Assembly (NCBI GenBank): GCA_019188255.1
Contig: JAETXT010000004.1
Location: 5,642,001 to 5,706,000, forward strand
DNA length: 64,000 nucleotides
DNA from: Verticillium longisporum
Lineage: Eukaryota > Ascomycota > Sordariomycetes > Glomerellales > Plectosphaerellaceae
Reading direction: 5' to 3'
The notes under the pieces were generated by a model. The model was not told the DNA's origin. It saw only the letters and a list, made by a program, of their open reading frames with translations, and did not search any database. Within the stretch, counting starts at the first letter, position 1. Every line of letters starts with the position of its first letter. Positions 32,441-43,058 of this stretch are shown here, piece after piece. The position numbers were made by a program, and so were the translations under genes.

Positions 32441-33215
32441 TTCGAGGCGACCAAACCGTCTGAAATCGATCCTGTCACCTTTAGAATGAACAACACAACC
32501 ACGGCTTAGTGGCTCAGAAACACGGACAAGGCCGACCCCAGAGTCGATTCCAAGCTTCTCGGAATGATAGTCCTTGGGCTGGCCCCCGATCGCGTTTCGT
32601 TTCCTGAAATGAAGGAGATGATGGTTGGTGTTCCTCTGCGTATCCCGAATAGGAACCCACAGCAGAGTCGCGTTGCGTGGGCCCAGAACGCCACTCGAAC
32701 CCTCCAAAGCCAGAGATGGATCGATGATTTCGACTTGAAGCAGTTCAAGGACTGGGCGCTTGACTTTGGTGACAGGGACTCGAGACAGCCCAAGCTGGTC
32801 CATTACCGACAGATCCTGTATCAAGGCAAGTTGAGACACGAGACCACCAATCGTAATAATCAACGCATGACTGTCATGAGCTAGGTGGTGATACAGTTGA
32901 TTGGATTGCTTTGGGGGGCAGGTGGGCGAGCTGCTGGATCCTTTACTGACCTGGGCGTCAAATCTGCTATGGAGATGCCTTCTCGTACCACACTTGTCGT
33001 TCGTGGGCAATGCACGCCGTTTCGGATGCTGTCTCGGAGAGAACGTCTGTATTCGGTCCCTAGGTGGTCTACTTGAGGCTTTAAAGGCGAGGCTTGATAA
33101 CGAAGAGACAGCACCCCCCCTACCTTGGTCACTCCGCCAAAGCATCCTGACCAACATCATTCACCGAGAAGTAGTTAGTTACCCGTCACCGAAACCGCAC
33201 CTTGCACCACCCATG
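32441..33215 (+). pseudogene. possible decayed protein-coding gene of unknown family
   Basis: A plus-strand reading gives EATKPSEIDPVTFRMNN, an in-frame TAG at 32507, then WLRNTDKADPRVDSKLLG and a long open run (MKEMMVGVPLRIPNRNPQQ, WIDDFDLKQFKDWALDFG) to 32824. AGGCAAGT there looks like a GC-AG intron donor, with an acceptor at 32882-32884. Beyond it the frame continues as VDWIALGG and, after a one-base shift in the run of six G near 32915, as QVGELLDPLLTWASN to about 33200. I do not recognise it. The stop and shift suggest a relic. A minus-strand ORF over the same bases looks less protein-like. Confidence 0.35.
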
Positions 33216-33497
33216 ATGATAAAGCAGCCAAATCTTACCTTAGGTTCGGGCGGGGTTGCCGGATAAGCGGGTCGTGCCGTCAGCCCCCGCGTATGGGACG
33301 TCGTGAGGCAGGGCGCTGAGTATAGCGGCCACGTCATGCTACAGTACCTTACCTCTCCATCATATTATAAGAGGCTGGTATATCACTCGAGCAAACTTTA
33401 AGAGCCTTGGAAATTTTCGTTGAATCGATGCGTAATCTGGCAACCTCTATCGACTCCTCATTGATTTCTACTACACTTTAGGAATCAGGAACTCAAC

Positions 33498-34677
33498 ATG
33501 GCCTCGCCATCAGTTCGTACCAAGACATTTGAACTCGATAATGGTGCGTCACAAACAAGTAGAACATGACCTGTTTCCGGAACTGACGATCAAATCGAAC
33601 CATAGGCCTGCGTATGCCAGCAGTGGGCTTGGGAACTTGGCAGGGTAGGCTGATCACCCGCCATTGTACCGTCCCCGACACAGCGCTCATCCCATGACAG
33701 GCAGCCCCTGAACAGACGACGAGAAGGCTCTTGAGAAGTCTATCATCCACGCCCTGAAGAGCGGCTACCGGCTCCTCGACACGGCCCAAGCCTACGGCGT
33801 CGAGCACGTCGTTGGCCGCGCCGTCCGCGAGAGCGGCATCCCGCGCGAGGAAATCACCGTCGTGACCAAGTTCTGGGGCGAGTGGCACCACGATCCCGCC
33901 AAGGCGCTGCGCATTTCGCTCGAGAACTTGGGGCTCGACTACGTCGACGTCTTGCTGATGCACTGGCCGTGGGCGACGACGCCGAAGCCCGAGAAAGCCG
34001 TGCTGCGGCCGCACGAGGACCCGCGATTCGAGGATACCTGGAAGAGGATGGAGAAACTGGTTGGGCCCACGTGCAAGTCCATCGGCGTCAGCAACTTTTC
34101 GCAGAAGACGCTTGACCGGCTGCTGGAGAAGGCCAGCATTGTGCCTGCCGTGAATCAGGTTGAGCTTCACGCGTTTAACCCGTGCCTCAAGCTGGTGCCG
34201 TACTGTCAAGAGAAGGGCATCCACGTGATGAGCTGGTCGTAAGTTTCGCTGCCCTTGGCCCATTATGCCAGATGGGAGAGTTTACCCGACCTTGAGTACT
34301 GACGCAGGTGTAGGACACTTGGAGGGCCCCGCGCTGGTGAAGAGAACCAAATTCTTCATCATGAGACGTTCACCAAAATTGCTGATGCGCACGGCTGCTC
34401 GGCCGGCGTGGTGTCCCTGTCGTGGGCTGTCCAGCGCGGCATCACGGTCATCCCCAAGAGCAGCTCGGAAAAGCGCATCGCGGAGAACATTAAGCTTGTG
34501 ACACTGAGCGACGAGGAGATCGATACCATCAACAAGGCGCAGGACACCATAAAGAAATATCGCATCGCTGAGGGCATCCAGCGCCTGAAGGGTGAGGTGG
34601 ATGGGAAGCTCGCCCTCAGCGGGTGGACCATGGAAGACTTTGGAAGGGAAGATGCAGAGGGCAATTGGTTGACCTGA
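33498..34677 (+). CDS. aldo-keto reductase
   Basis: Exons 33498-33543, 33606-33644, 33716-34238 and 34314-34677 give 323 residues. Seen: GLRMPAVGLGTWQ, the catalytic Asp/Tyr segment LLDTAQAYG, catalytic Lys in VVTKFWGEWH, His in LLMHWPW, the AKR signature KSIGVSNFSQKTLDRLL and the cofactor loop IPKSSSEKRIAENI. This is the full set for an NADPH-dependent AKR of the glycerol/aldose reductase group. For intron 2 the third AG after the branch (ending 33715) keeps the frame; an upstream AG would force a shift, so this choice decides the model. A TATTATAA lies 130 bp upstream. It is the first of three plus-strand oxidoreductase genes in 5 kb. Substrate unknown. Confidence 0.92.
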
Positions 34678-35468
34678 GCGGGACGGTGTCGATCAAATTG
34701 CGTGCTAGGTCGATTTCTCAGTCGCAAAGCTCAAAGGCTGACGTCGGGATAGCAACAGGACTCCGTACTGTGAGAATTCATAACGGCGTCAACCTCAGGC
34801 TGAACTAGAAATAATTTAGGAACAGAGAATTGCACCACGAACTTTGCGTTCAGATCTGATATGAATTCAAGTCTATCTTCTCGTACGTCGACCGAGTGAA
34901 AGCGTGCTTGGTAATTGGAGCCGACGCGGAATTTGAATTCCATGACCTGACCGGCGGACAATCCCGTCTGGGATCGACCGAGCCAGCTTGCCGGATCCGG
35001 ACTTTCTTGATTAGGAAATAGATTCGCCCAAAAGGTGGGCAATCCGAGTCGCTCAACGCGGTATCAATAACGTCATAGCAGTGTATGTTTGCCCTGTCTG
35101 CCCGATTCCAACACCGTCCCCACCTCCTCAAAATCTGTTTCGATTGCCGTCGTCAAGCAACGATGAGCCGTGTGGCGAATGTGGATTATTATGAATGAGC
35201 TTGTTAATCCCATTCATCTTGCAAGGCTTACCAAGCGTCTTTCTCGATTGCCTCGTGTGCAATGGCTCTGCTTCTGAGACTATCATGACCTCAGGCCATT
35301 AGCAAGTCCCAAATGCGGGGGGCTATTTAAACTGCCGAGGCCCATTCCGACATACCCCTGGAATCAACTTTACCTTAAAGAACAACCCCGCGTATCAAGC
35401 AGCTTGACGTGAAGAACCGCGTTCCATTTTCTTGAACTTTCCCCAGTCCCGGAACAACATCTAGCATC
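34678..35468. other. intergenic, no gene seen
   Basis: Holds the promoter of the next gene, with TATTTAAA at 35324-35331, 138 bp before its ATG. No conserved ORF. Confidence 0.5.
35324..35331 (+). promoter_or_regulatory. TATA-like box of the OYE-like gene
   Basis: TATTTAAA, 138 bp upstream of the ATG at 35469. Confidence 0.5.
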
Positions 35469-36872
35469 ATGACAGCAGACAACAAGGTCTCGGCCCCAGG
35501 CTACGAGGGCATCCCGCCGTCTCGGTCGAGGACACCAGCTCTCGTTGAGCGCAAGAAGATTCCTGCCAGCCTCGAGAACACCCCCGCCAAAGGCGTCCCC
35601 TTCTTCACCCCCGAGCAGTCGCCGCCTGCCGGCACCGCGCTCAAGGCCGCCAACGGCGAGATCCCCAAGCTTTTCACACCGCTCAAGATCCGTGGCGTCG
35701 AGCTGCCGAACCGCATCTGGCTGAGCCCGATGTGCCAGTACAGCGCGCACGAGGGCTTTCATACCCTTTGGCACACTACCCACTACGGCGGAATCGTCCA
35801 GCGAGGCGTAAGTTTCGAGCACTGCTCTTTTCGCGAACCCAACTGACAGCCTCTGCAGCCTGGTTTCAGCATGATTGAGGCTACTGCCGTCCAGGCAAAT
35901 GGCCGCATCACCCCGGAGGACTCGGGTATTTGGCTAGACGCCCACGTCGATAAGCTCAAGGAGCACGTCGACTTTGCCCACAGCCAGAATCAGCTCATTT
36001 CCATCCAGCTCGGGCACGCCGGCCGCAAAGCCTCGACCGTCGCCCCGTGGCTCCCGCAGGCCATCGCGACAGAGGACGTCAACGGCTGGCCCAACGACGT
36101 CGTCGGCCCGTCGGATGTTCCCTTCGGCAAGGACTTCCCCACGCCGCGAGCGCTGACTCTCGACGAGATCGCCGAGGTCAAGAGAGACTTTGCCGCGGCC
36201 GTCAAGCGGGCACTGCACGCCGGTTTCGACATAATCGAACTGCACTTTGCCCACGGCTACCTCGTCTCGAGCTTCCTGTCGCCGACGAGCAACAAGCGCA
36301 CGGACAAGTACGGCGGCAGCTTCGAGAACCGCACGCGCCTGGCGCTCGAGCTCGTCGAAGAGACGCGCGCTATTTTGCCCGAGGGCACGCCGTTGGCTGT
36401 GCGCTTCAGCGCGACTGAGTGGCTGGACACGAACCCCGACTTCGAGGGCGAGAGCTGGACGATCAAGGAGAGCATCGAGTTCGCCAAGCTGCTGGCTGAT
36501 CGGGGCGTCGACATTCTCGACATTTCGAGCGGTGGCAACAACGCGGCGCAGAAGGTCAAGGGCGGGCCGGGATACCAGGCCGGCTTCGCCAAGGCAATCA
36601 AGAAGGCGGTCGGCGACAAGGCATTTGTGAGCACCGTCGGCAGCATCAAGACGGGTACGCTTGCCGAGGAGCTCATCTCGGGTGGCAAGGATGAGGACGA
36701 CACGCCGCTGGACCTCGTTGCCGTGGGCAGAATGTTCCAGAAGAACCCTGGCCTTGTCTGGGCATGGGCCGATGAGCTTGAGACGTCGATCCAGGTGGCG
36801 CACCAGATCGGCTGGGGATTTGGTGGAAGGGCAGCCGTCAAGAAGGAGTCGGCCAAGATTAACATCCCGTAA
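35469..36872 (+). CDS. NADH:flavin oxidoreductase, old-yellow-enzyme family (YqjM-like)
   Basis: Exons 35469-35807 and 35859-36872 (intron 35808-35858, GTAAGT..CTGAC..CAG) give 450 residues. After a 60-residue N-terminal leader, LFTPLKIRGVELPNRIWLSPMCQYS opens the FMN barrel; the MCQYS cysteine is the one that tunes the flavin in YqjM-type enzymes. SIQLGHAGRK follows, then GFDIIELHFAHGYLVSSFLSP with the substrate-binding His pair, YGGSFENRTR, and AVGRMFQKNPGLVW near the end. Role: NAD(P)H-dependent reduction of activated C=C bonds using FMN. The leader is longer than in bacterial YqjM and is not a clear targeting signal. No break in the frame. Confidence 0.94.
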
Positions 36873-37415
36873 GTGTGGAGATGGTTCCTAATCTTGAGAA
36901 CATAGACTTGTGTTGTTATACTGGGCTAAACATAGAACCGGCGTTTTGTACAGTAGCCAAAAGGCATCAAGACTTTAGATGATGAATTTGCTCGAGGGAG
37001 AGTGCGTCGACATGATGGAATGAGTGAGATTGAGCCTGCATGTAGAGTCTCTTGACAGTGAACAGCGCACGAATTGATCAGGTACTTTCGTAGATGTTTC
37101 AAGGAGCCCTCATTCCTTCCGTCGGTTGCCGCCGGAGTGCGTAACCTGGGTTATAAATCAATCTTATCGATGGTGTGAATGAGTCGAATCCATCGCGAAA
37201 AAAGCCAACAAGCGGTTTTGGCTTACCCCGCATTAGCGTCTGACGATGTCAAATGGACTCCCCGATGCTTTTTCCCACTCTCCCCCTTCTCTTGTCCCTA
37301 TTTCGGTCATCGATCCAACCCCATATAAATTGATCGTCGATTTGCGGCTCTTCTGCACCTCACCTCGTCCACAACCCCAATATCCTGAACACAAGAGCAC
37401 AAACTGCTTTTCACC
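36873..37415. other. intergenic, no gene seen
   Basis: Contains the promoter of the dihydrodiol-dehydrogenase-like gene. No ORF is conserved. Confidence 0.5.
37324..37330 (+). promoter_or_regulatory. TATA box of the Gfo/Idh/MocA gene
   Basis: TATAAAT, 86-92 bp upstream of the ATG at 37416. Confidence 0.55.
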
Positions 37416-38420
37416 ATGCTTCGTTGGGGAATTCTCGGAACAGGCTTCATCAGCCACACCGTCGCCAAAGCGATTGAGAACAGCCCGGGCTCAACCATTC
37501 AAGCCATCTTCGGCAGGAATCCAGACAACCTACGCGCCTTTGCAGATAAGTATAATGTCGCCTCGCGCTACGATACTCTCGAATCCATCCTCGACGACGA
37601 CAAGGTCGATGTCGTTTACATCGGTCTCGCCTCTCATGTCCACGCCGAGGCCATTATTGCGGCTGCCAAGCGTGGCAAGGCCATCCTCTCGGAAAAGCCC
37701 TTAACCACGACCCTCGCTGATGCCAAGGCCAGCCTCGATGCCGTGCGTGACGCCAACGTCTTCATGCTCGAGGGCCTCATGTATCTCTGCCATCCCTTCA
37801 TGGAAAAGGTCGTCGAGATCGTCAAGTCGGGCGAGCTGGGCAGCATTCGAGCCATCAACGGCCACTACGCAGCCCAGATCTGGGACAGAGCCAACCCGCT
37901 CGGCAAGGGCACCATCTACAACCTCGGCTGCTACCCTGTCTCTCTGCTCCATCTCATCGTGCAGACTGCATTCGGCCCCGACGCTATTCGATCCAGGAAG
38001 CTGCAGGCCGCGGGCAATGTGTCGCATGACGGCGGCGTCGCGCACGGCAGGGACGCCGCGCTCATGCTGCGCCTCGATAACGGCCTCCTGGCGACCATCC
38101 AGTCGACTGACAGCTACGGCAAGGACACCGGCTTTGTGGTTCAGGGCGACAAGGCGGTCATGACATTCAAGACGAACCCCTGGCTGCCTGTTGCCGGCGA
38201 TAATGTCTTGACGATAGAGACGTACAAGACGGGCGAGACTAGGGAGGTTGTTGTTACGGCTTCCGAAGACGCATTTGCATGCCAGGTAAAGAAGGTAGAA
38301 GAAGCTTTTGCAGCTGGGCACAAGGAGGCAAAGCGCCCTGCCGCGAGGTTATCGGATTCGTTGGAAATAATGGAGCTCCTGATTGAGTGGGAGGAGAAAA
38401 TTCTGGGTCAGGCGCCGTAG
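37416..38420 (+). CDS. Gfo/Idh/MocA dehydrogenase, dihydrodiol/D-xylose dehydrogenase-like
   Basis: Intact intronless 334-residue ORF. The Rossmann motif is GILGTGFISHTVA (residues 5-17), then DVVYIGLASHVHAEAI, the EKP motif ILSEKPLTT (95-103), FMLEGLMYLCHPF, and GTIYNLGCYPVSLLHLI, where the catalytic Tyr lies in mammalian dimeric dihydrodiol dehydrogenase. Length and motif order match the dihydrodiol dehydrogenase / fungal D-xylose:NADP dehydrogenase branch. It is a different branch from the broken Gfo/Idh gene at the window start. It follows the AKR and OYE-like genes on the same strand, which hints at a shared metabolic theme, although each gene has its own promoter. Confidence 0.94.
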   Translation: MLRWGILGTGFISHTVAKAIENSPGSTIQAIFGRNPDNLRAFADKYNVASRYDTLESILDDDKVDVVYIGLASHVHAEAIIAAAKRGKAILSEKPLTTTLADAKASLDAVRDANVFMLEGLMYLCHPFMEKVVEIVKSGELGSIRAINGHYAAQIWDRANPLGKGTIYNLGCYPVSLLHLIVQTAFGPDAIRSRKLQAAGNVSHDGGVAHGRDAALMLRLDNGLLATIQSTDSYGKDTGFVVQGDKAVMTFKTNPWLPVAGDNVLTIETYKTGETREVVVTASEDAFACQVKKVEEAFAAGHKEAKRPAARLSDSLEIMELLIEWEEKILGQAP

Positions 38421-38613
38421 GCAGAATATAAGCAAAAGATATTGTCAGGAAGTGTGAGTAATTCAACGGCTTGCTCCTTTGTGTTTACGATGAGAGGGGA
38501 AATGATACGTATTCTCGGAATTTTGGATACCCATTCGCGCCATATTATATCCCACATTTGTGATCAAGATTAATGATGTTGCTGTTTAAGAAAACTAGTC
38601 TAATAAGTGAAAA
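38421..38613. other. intergenic spacer
   Basis: Short spacer between the dehydrogenase and the transporter relic; nothing seen. Confidence 0.4.
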
Positions 38614-38996
38614 TCACGCGATCTCAACAACTGGCGTCTTCTCCCTACTGTCAGCCACAGCCTTAAGCGGCGGCCGCAACAGATCAGCCATCTCCTAATT
38701 GAACTTCCTCATACGGACCTTGTGCTCGAACAGCAGATCCAGCTCGGAATAGGTCGAGCCATTGAACTCGGGAAGACGGAACCACGTCCGGACGAGGGAT
38801 AAAACGCGAATGCCAGCCCAGAAAAGCCGGCGTGGCACCCCGGTACCACGCATTCGAGCCGATCATCTGCGGGATGAGCGCCTTCGTGATGAAGCCCCCC
38901 GCAATATAAATGGCACGAGAGATAGCCACAGTCTTGATACGAAGCTATGTCGACGGGGTCTCAGCGACGACGGTGTAGCAAGCAGGTCCAATCTAC
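38614..38996 (-). pseudogene. C-terminal relic of an MFS sugar transporter
   Basis: On the minus strand the last third of a fungal hexose/alpha-glucoside transporter can be read: ACYTVVAETPST, a stop (38945-38947), LRIKTVAISRAIYIAGGF (TM10-11 region), SNAWYRGA, a one-base shift, then RTWFRLPEFNGSTYSELDLLFEHKVRMRKFN, shown here only in part by its landmark FRLPEFNG. A second in-frame stop follows at 38695-38697 and the final stop at 38614. The first two thirds of the gene are absent upstream. It is therefore a truncated, inactivated copy. Confidence 0.75.
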
Positions 38997-41061
38997 AGAG
39001 AGGAGAGTAAGTAAAAAGCTTCTTCAGCGATCGCGCAACCACATACAACTTACACTAAGCTGGAAGACGAAAAGCATGAACAATTGAATCAACGAAGTTA
39101 ATCCACCACGTATTCTTTTAGCTCAATTGGATAGCTGCCGTAAGGCACTTGCGACCGTGTGAGGGCTGCCACTAAGCCCTTCTAGAGCCGACCGTAACAC
39201 ATCCGTAACATATAGGTTTATCCTCATCGCACACGATAGTCGAACATCTCTCGTGGCCGTGATTGGAGTCAATGAGAAATTGCGGATTGCTCCCTTAGCC
39301 GGAGACTTCTGTCGGCCCGTCTTAAAAAGGCTCCGACTACCAAGGATTATTGACACAATCTGAGTTCATTTGCCTAGAAGAACGAGGCAAGGCCCAGATG
39401 ATCGTCCGACGTCGGCTTTCCAACCTCTCATGAAGACATCGGTAAATGTCAGTCACTGATCGCCGAGGGTCTGTCAGGGCCATCGGAAACTTTCCTAATA
39501 CCCAAGCCGGGGAGTCAAATGTAGCCAAGCGGAAGGTGCATCTGCGTGCTGGAGTGGCGATGGTCAGGGGCTGAGCGGAATCCACGAATGTCTTCAGCAG
39601 GTGTGACAAGATCGTTGTGCACTAAATCTCAGAGACTTATTGGAACTCGAAGGTGCTGTCTGATAGTTGCAAGATTCAGGGATAGACGGTGGGTGCCAAA
39701 AGTACTTTCAATGGACGTCCCCGTACCTATATCGAGCCGATATACCAGTCATCAATAGACTAGTCTTGTTTTGCAGTGCCAGTCGGTGCTAATCAAGCTC
39801 GAAAGCAGCCCGCAGCGCCCTAGTAATTTGGTTTCGTGACTCTGGGTTGTGGTGAAATCTGGGGATCTACCTACCTTACCCACTCCATGTCAAGGCGGGT
39901 GCTTTCTCACACCATTCAAAGCTGATGTCTTGCAGCATTCGGGAAGCTCAGGTAAGCCCTGCAGCAACTCATTCGTGGGGCGGGCCTGGCGTTTACCAGT
40001 TGCGGTGGCATTTGGCGGCACAGACATCTGAAATCGCCAGCACCAAGACGATGCAAAGCAGCTTAGTGCGTAGAAGGACCATGTGTCACCCTCTTTTGGT
40101 GTTGACGTGACGATCGTCTCCCTTTCGGCCAGCAGGCATTTGGCCCAGCAGGCAATCTCCCCAAACTGACAGAACATGCTGAGTCGAAGACCACTCGCTA
40201 AACAATCCAAATGCAAGGATGATTCTTTTATTTCTTTTGTTCCGTTCGAGTTAGGCCTGGCCAAACCAAGTCATCAGCCCCGAGTCAATGTCAAAATTTA
40301 CTGGCGATGGGGATCATCTGCCAGCCTGCAAAGGCCAACGAAGAACCAAATTGATGATGTGGGAGATATCCGCAAGAGGAAAGACAAATCAGGACAAAGT
40401 TCAAGAATCCGCGGCCACAGCCGCATCCACCGAAATAATTCGCCGCCTGGGCTTCGCTCAAATGCCGCCCGCGAATCTTGTTCTGGCTCGCTCCTCGCCG
40501 CCATGCCTGATCCAGCAACGCCTGGCGAGCGCGGGGCTGCGGCGGCTGACGGTGAGAGACGATCTGATCGCCACTAGCCACGGCTGCTAAGAAGACGCCA
40601 TACCCGTCCTGTGCGGACGGTTCAACAGCTTGACCCGTTCTGGCCATTTCCTTCCACCAGGCCGTGGCCTACAAGGTTCTGGCCTGAGTAACAAAGAGCG
40701 GCGGTCTTTGTTGGCGGGTAGTCAGGAACACAGGATCGAACCACATGGAGAGGCTCGAGCCTTCGTGTTCGTCCAGAAATGCCAAGGTTAGGCTGCTCAG
40801 CTTGACCTACAAGCCGACCCGGAGGGTAAATCGGTGGCTCGTGTTGTCATTGGGGTCCATGGAGGCCAAATCACTCGGCCCAGATCCGACACGGGAAGAA
40901 GTAAGTCTATCGATGCCGGCAAGCTGCATGAGCCATCTGCCGCTCTTGGACAGCACAGGTATAAGTGTGGCATTCATCCGCTACTGACCTATCTCTCTCT
41001 CGCTTTGGCGATCCTGGTCTACATCCTTGTCCATCCCCTTTTGCGTACGGCCTACGTTACC
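38997..41061. other. 2-kb gene-poor region
   Basis: Only short unconserved ORFs. The last 250 bp is the promoter of the GMC gene. The open frame that extends upstream of 41062 in phase with the GMC gene has no conserved sequence before the signal peptide. Confidence 0.5.
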
Positions 41062-42936
41062 ATGCGTCTCTCACTCATTCCCGTCCTATTCGGCGTCCTC
41101 GCCGCCTCTGTGCCTACCGAGGAGCAGGCGGCATCGCACCGCGAGGACAAGCGCCAGCTCGGCTCCCTCCTGGGCATCTTCAACCGCGATGCGACGTTTG
41201 ACTACGTCATTATCGGCGGCGGCACGGCAGGCCTGACGCTGGTCAACCGGCTCAGCGCCAACCGCGACATCACCGTGGCCGTCATCGAGGCCGGCTCGTT
41301 CTACCAGATCACCAACCCGGCGCTCGGCCAGACGCCGGCCGGCGACACCATCTTCGCGGGCTCGAGCCCCTCGGACACGAACCCGCTCGTCGACTGGAAC
41401 TTTGTCACGGAGCCGCAGGCCGGGGCCGGCAACCGCAAGATCCACTACGCCCGCGGCAAGTGTCTCGGCGGCAGCTCGGCGCGCAACTTCATGGTCTACC
41501 AGCGCGGCACCAAGCAGTCGTACCAGAAGTGGGCCGACGCCGTGGGCGACGACAGGTACACGTGGGACGCGCTGCAGCGGCACTTTCAGCGGTCGGCGCG
41601 GCTGACGGCGCCGGCCGCGTCGCGCTTCGCCAACGCGTCGGCCGCGTACAACGCCGCCGCCTTCTCGCCGGCCGGCGGGCCGCTGCAGGTGTCGTACGCC
41701 AACTACGCGCAGCCCTTTAGCACGTGGCTCGAGCCGGCGCTCAACGAGATTGGCGTCGCCGACGCCGACGACTTCAACTCGGGCGCGCTCCTGGGCGCGC
41801 AGTACTGCGCCAGCACCATCGACCCCAAGACGCAGACGCGCGACTCGTCGCAGACGTCGTTCCTGCGCGACGCCCAGGGCCGGTCGAACCTCAAGGTGTA
41901 CACGGCGACGCTGGCGCGCAAGATTGTCTTTGACGGCGCCAAGCGCGCCACGGGCGTCGTCGTCTCGTCGGCCCTCGGCCTCGGCCAGTACACGCTCAGG
42001 GCGCGCCGGGAGGTCATCCTGTCGGCGGGCGCCTTCCAGTCGCCGCAGCTGCTCATGGTCTCGGGCGTGGGCCCGCGCGCGCAGCTGTCCAAGTTCGGCA
42101 TCCCCGTCGTCGCCGACCGGCCGGGCGTCGGCCAGACGATGGAGGACCACGTCTTCTTCGGGCCGACGCACCGCGTCAACGTGCAGACGCTGACGCGCCT
42201 CGCCAACGACCTCCTCTACACGGGCGCCCAGTTCCTCGGCCCCTACTCGCTGCAGAGGCAGGGCCCGCTGACGAACCCCGTCTGCGACTACCTCGGCTGG
42301 GAGAAGATCCCGCGCGCCCTGCTGCCGGCGTCGGCGGCGTCGACGCTCGACGCCGCGTTCCCGGCCGACTGGCCCGAGCTCGAGTACATCTCGGCGCCGG
42401 GCTACGTCGGCGCCTTCACGAACCTGCTGACGACCCAGCCGCGCGACGGCTACCAGTACGCCACCATCCTCGGCGCCCTCGTCGCGCCGCTGTCGCGCGG
42501 CACCGTCACGCTGCGGTCCGCCGACGCCAAGGACCTGCCGCTCATCAACCCCAACTGGCTGACGGACCCGACCGACGTCGCCGTCGCCATTGCCACGTAC
42601 AAGCGCCTGCGAGCGGCGTTTGCGACCGATGCCATGAAGGGCGTGCTCGTCGGCGGCGGCGAGTACTTCCCCGGTGCCGCTGTCCAGACGGATGCCCAGA
42701 TTCTCAACACCATTCGCGAAACTGTCATGACTGTCTGGCACGCGGCCTGTACCTGTCGCATGGGCAAGAAGGATGACCCAATGGCCGTTGTCGACAGCAA
42801 TGCGAAGGTCATCGGCGTACAAGGCCTGAGGGTCGTCGACGCGAGCAGCTTTGCTTTGCTGCCACCCGGCCACCCACAGAGCACCGTCTACGTGCTGGCT
42901 GAGAAGATTGCCGCCGAGATTCTGGAGGCGCCATAA
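41062..42936 (+). CDS. secreted GMC-family FAD oxidoreductase
   Basis: Single-exon 624-residue protein. The chosen ATG (41062) gives the signal peptide MRLSLIPVLFGVLAASVP; a longer open frame upstream lacks conserved sequence. FAD-binding motif GGGTAGLTL (52-60), ARGKCLGGSSARNF (GMC signature 1), SAGAFQSPQLLMVSGVGP (signature 2), and the active-site His region WHAACTCRMG near residue 560 with HPQST near 602. The group includes glucose/aryl-alcohol oxidases, choline dehydrogenase-type and versicolorin B synthase-like enzymes; which one is not clear. Very high GC at third positions, as in highly expressed fungal genes, and this makes long spurious antisense ORFs. No break in the frame. Confidence 0.94.
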   Translation: MRLSLIPVLFGVLAASVPTEEQAASHREDKRQLGSLLGIFNRDATFDYVIIGGGTAGLTLVNRLSANRDITVAVIEAGSFYQITNPALGQTPAGDTIFAGSSPSDTNPLVDWNFVTEPQAGAGNRKIHYARGKCLGGSSARNFMVYQRGTKQSYQKWADAVGDDRYTWDALQRHFQRSARLTAPAASRFANASAAYNAAAFSPAGGPLQVSYANYAQPFSTWLEPALNEIGVADADDFNSGALLGAQYCASTIDPKTQTRDSSQTSFLRDAQGRSNLKVYTATLARKIVFDGAKRATGVVVSSALGLGQYTLRARREVILSAGAFQSPQLLMVSGVGPRAQLSKFGIPVVADRPGVGQTMEDHVFFGPTHRVNVQTLTRLANDLLYTGAQFLGPYSLQRQGPLTNPVCDYLGWEKIPRALLPASAASTLDAAFPADWPELEYISAPGYVGAFTNLLTTQPRDGYQYATILGALVAPLSRGTVTLRSADAKDLPLINPNWLTDPTDVAVAIATYKRLRAAFATDAMKGVLVGGGEYFPGAAVQTDAQILNTIRETVMTVWHAACTCRMGKKDDPMAVVDSNAKVIGVQGLRVVDASSFALLPPGHPQSTVYVLAEKIAAEILEAP

Positions 42937-43058
42937 GAGATGGTCACACAGAGCAAAAGGGGGATAAGTTGAATGAAATGGAAGAGTACACCGTCTAGTT
43001 TGCGATATAGCAGACGTTGAATGAAGAACAAACTTGAATACAACGGGTGTCCAAAACG
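42937..43058. other. convergent 3' spacer
   Basis: Only 122 bp separates the GMC stop from the stop of the convergent MFS gene. Confidence 0.5.

Noticed and set aside
32402..33160. 252-codon minus-strand ORF
   Set aside because: The plus strand reads more like protein (MKEMMVGVPL, WIDDFDLKQFKDWALDF), so the minus ORF is probably its shadow, though neither is certain.
35934..36803. 289-codon ORF antisense to the OYE-like gene
   Set aside because: Shadow of the real gene; Arg/Val/Leu-rich, no domain.
41086..42873. 595-codon ORF antisense to the GMC oxidoreductase
   Set aside because: Arg/Val/Ala/Gly-rich composition with no domain; a by-product of very high GC at third codon positions of the GMC gene.
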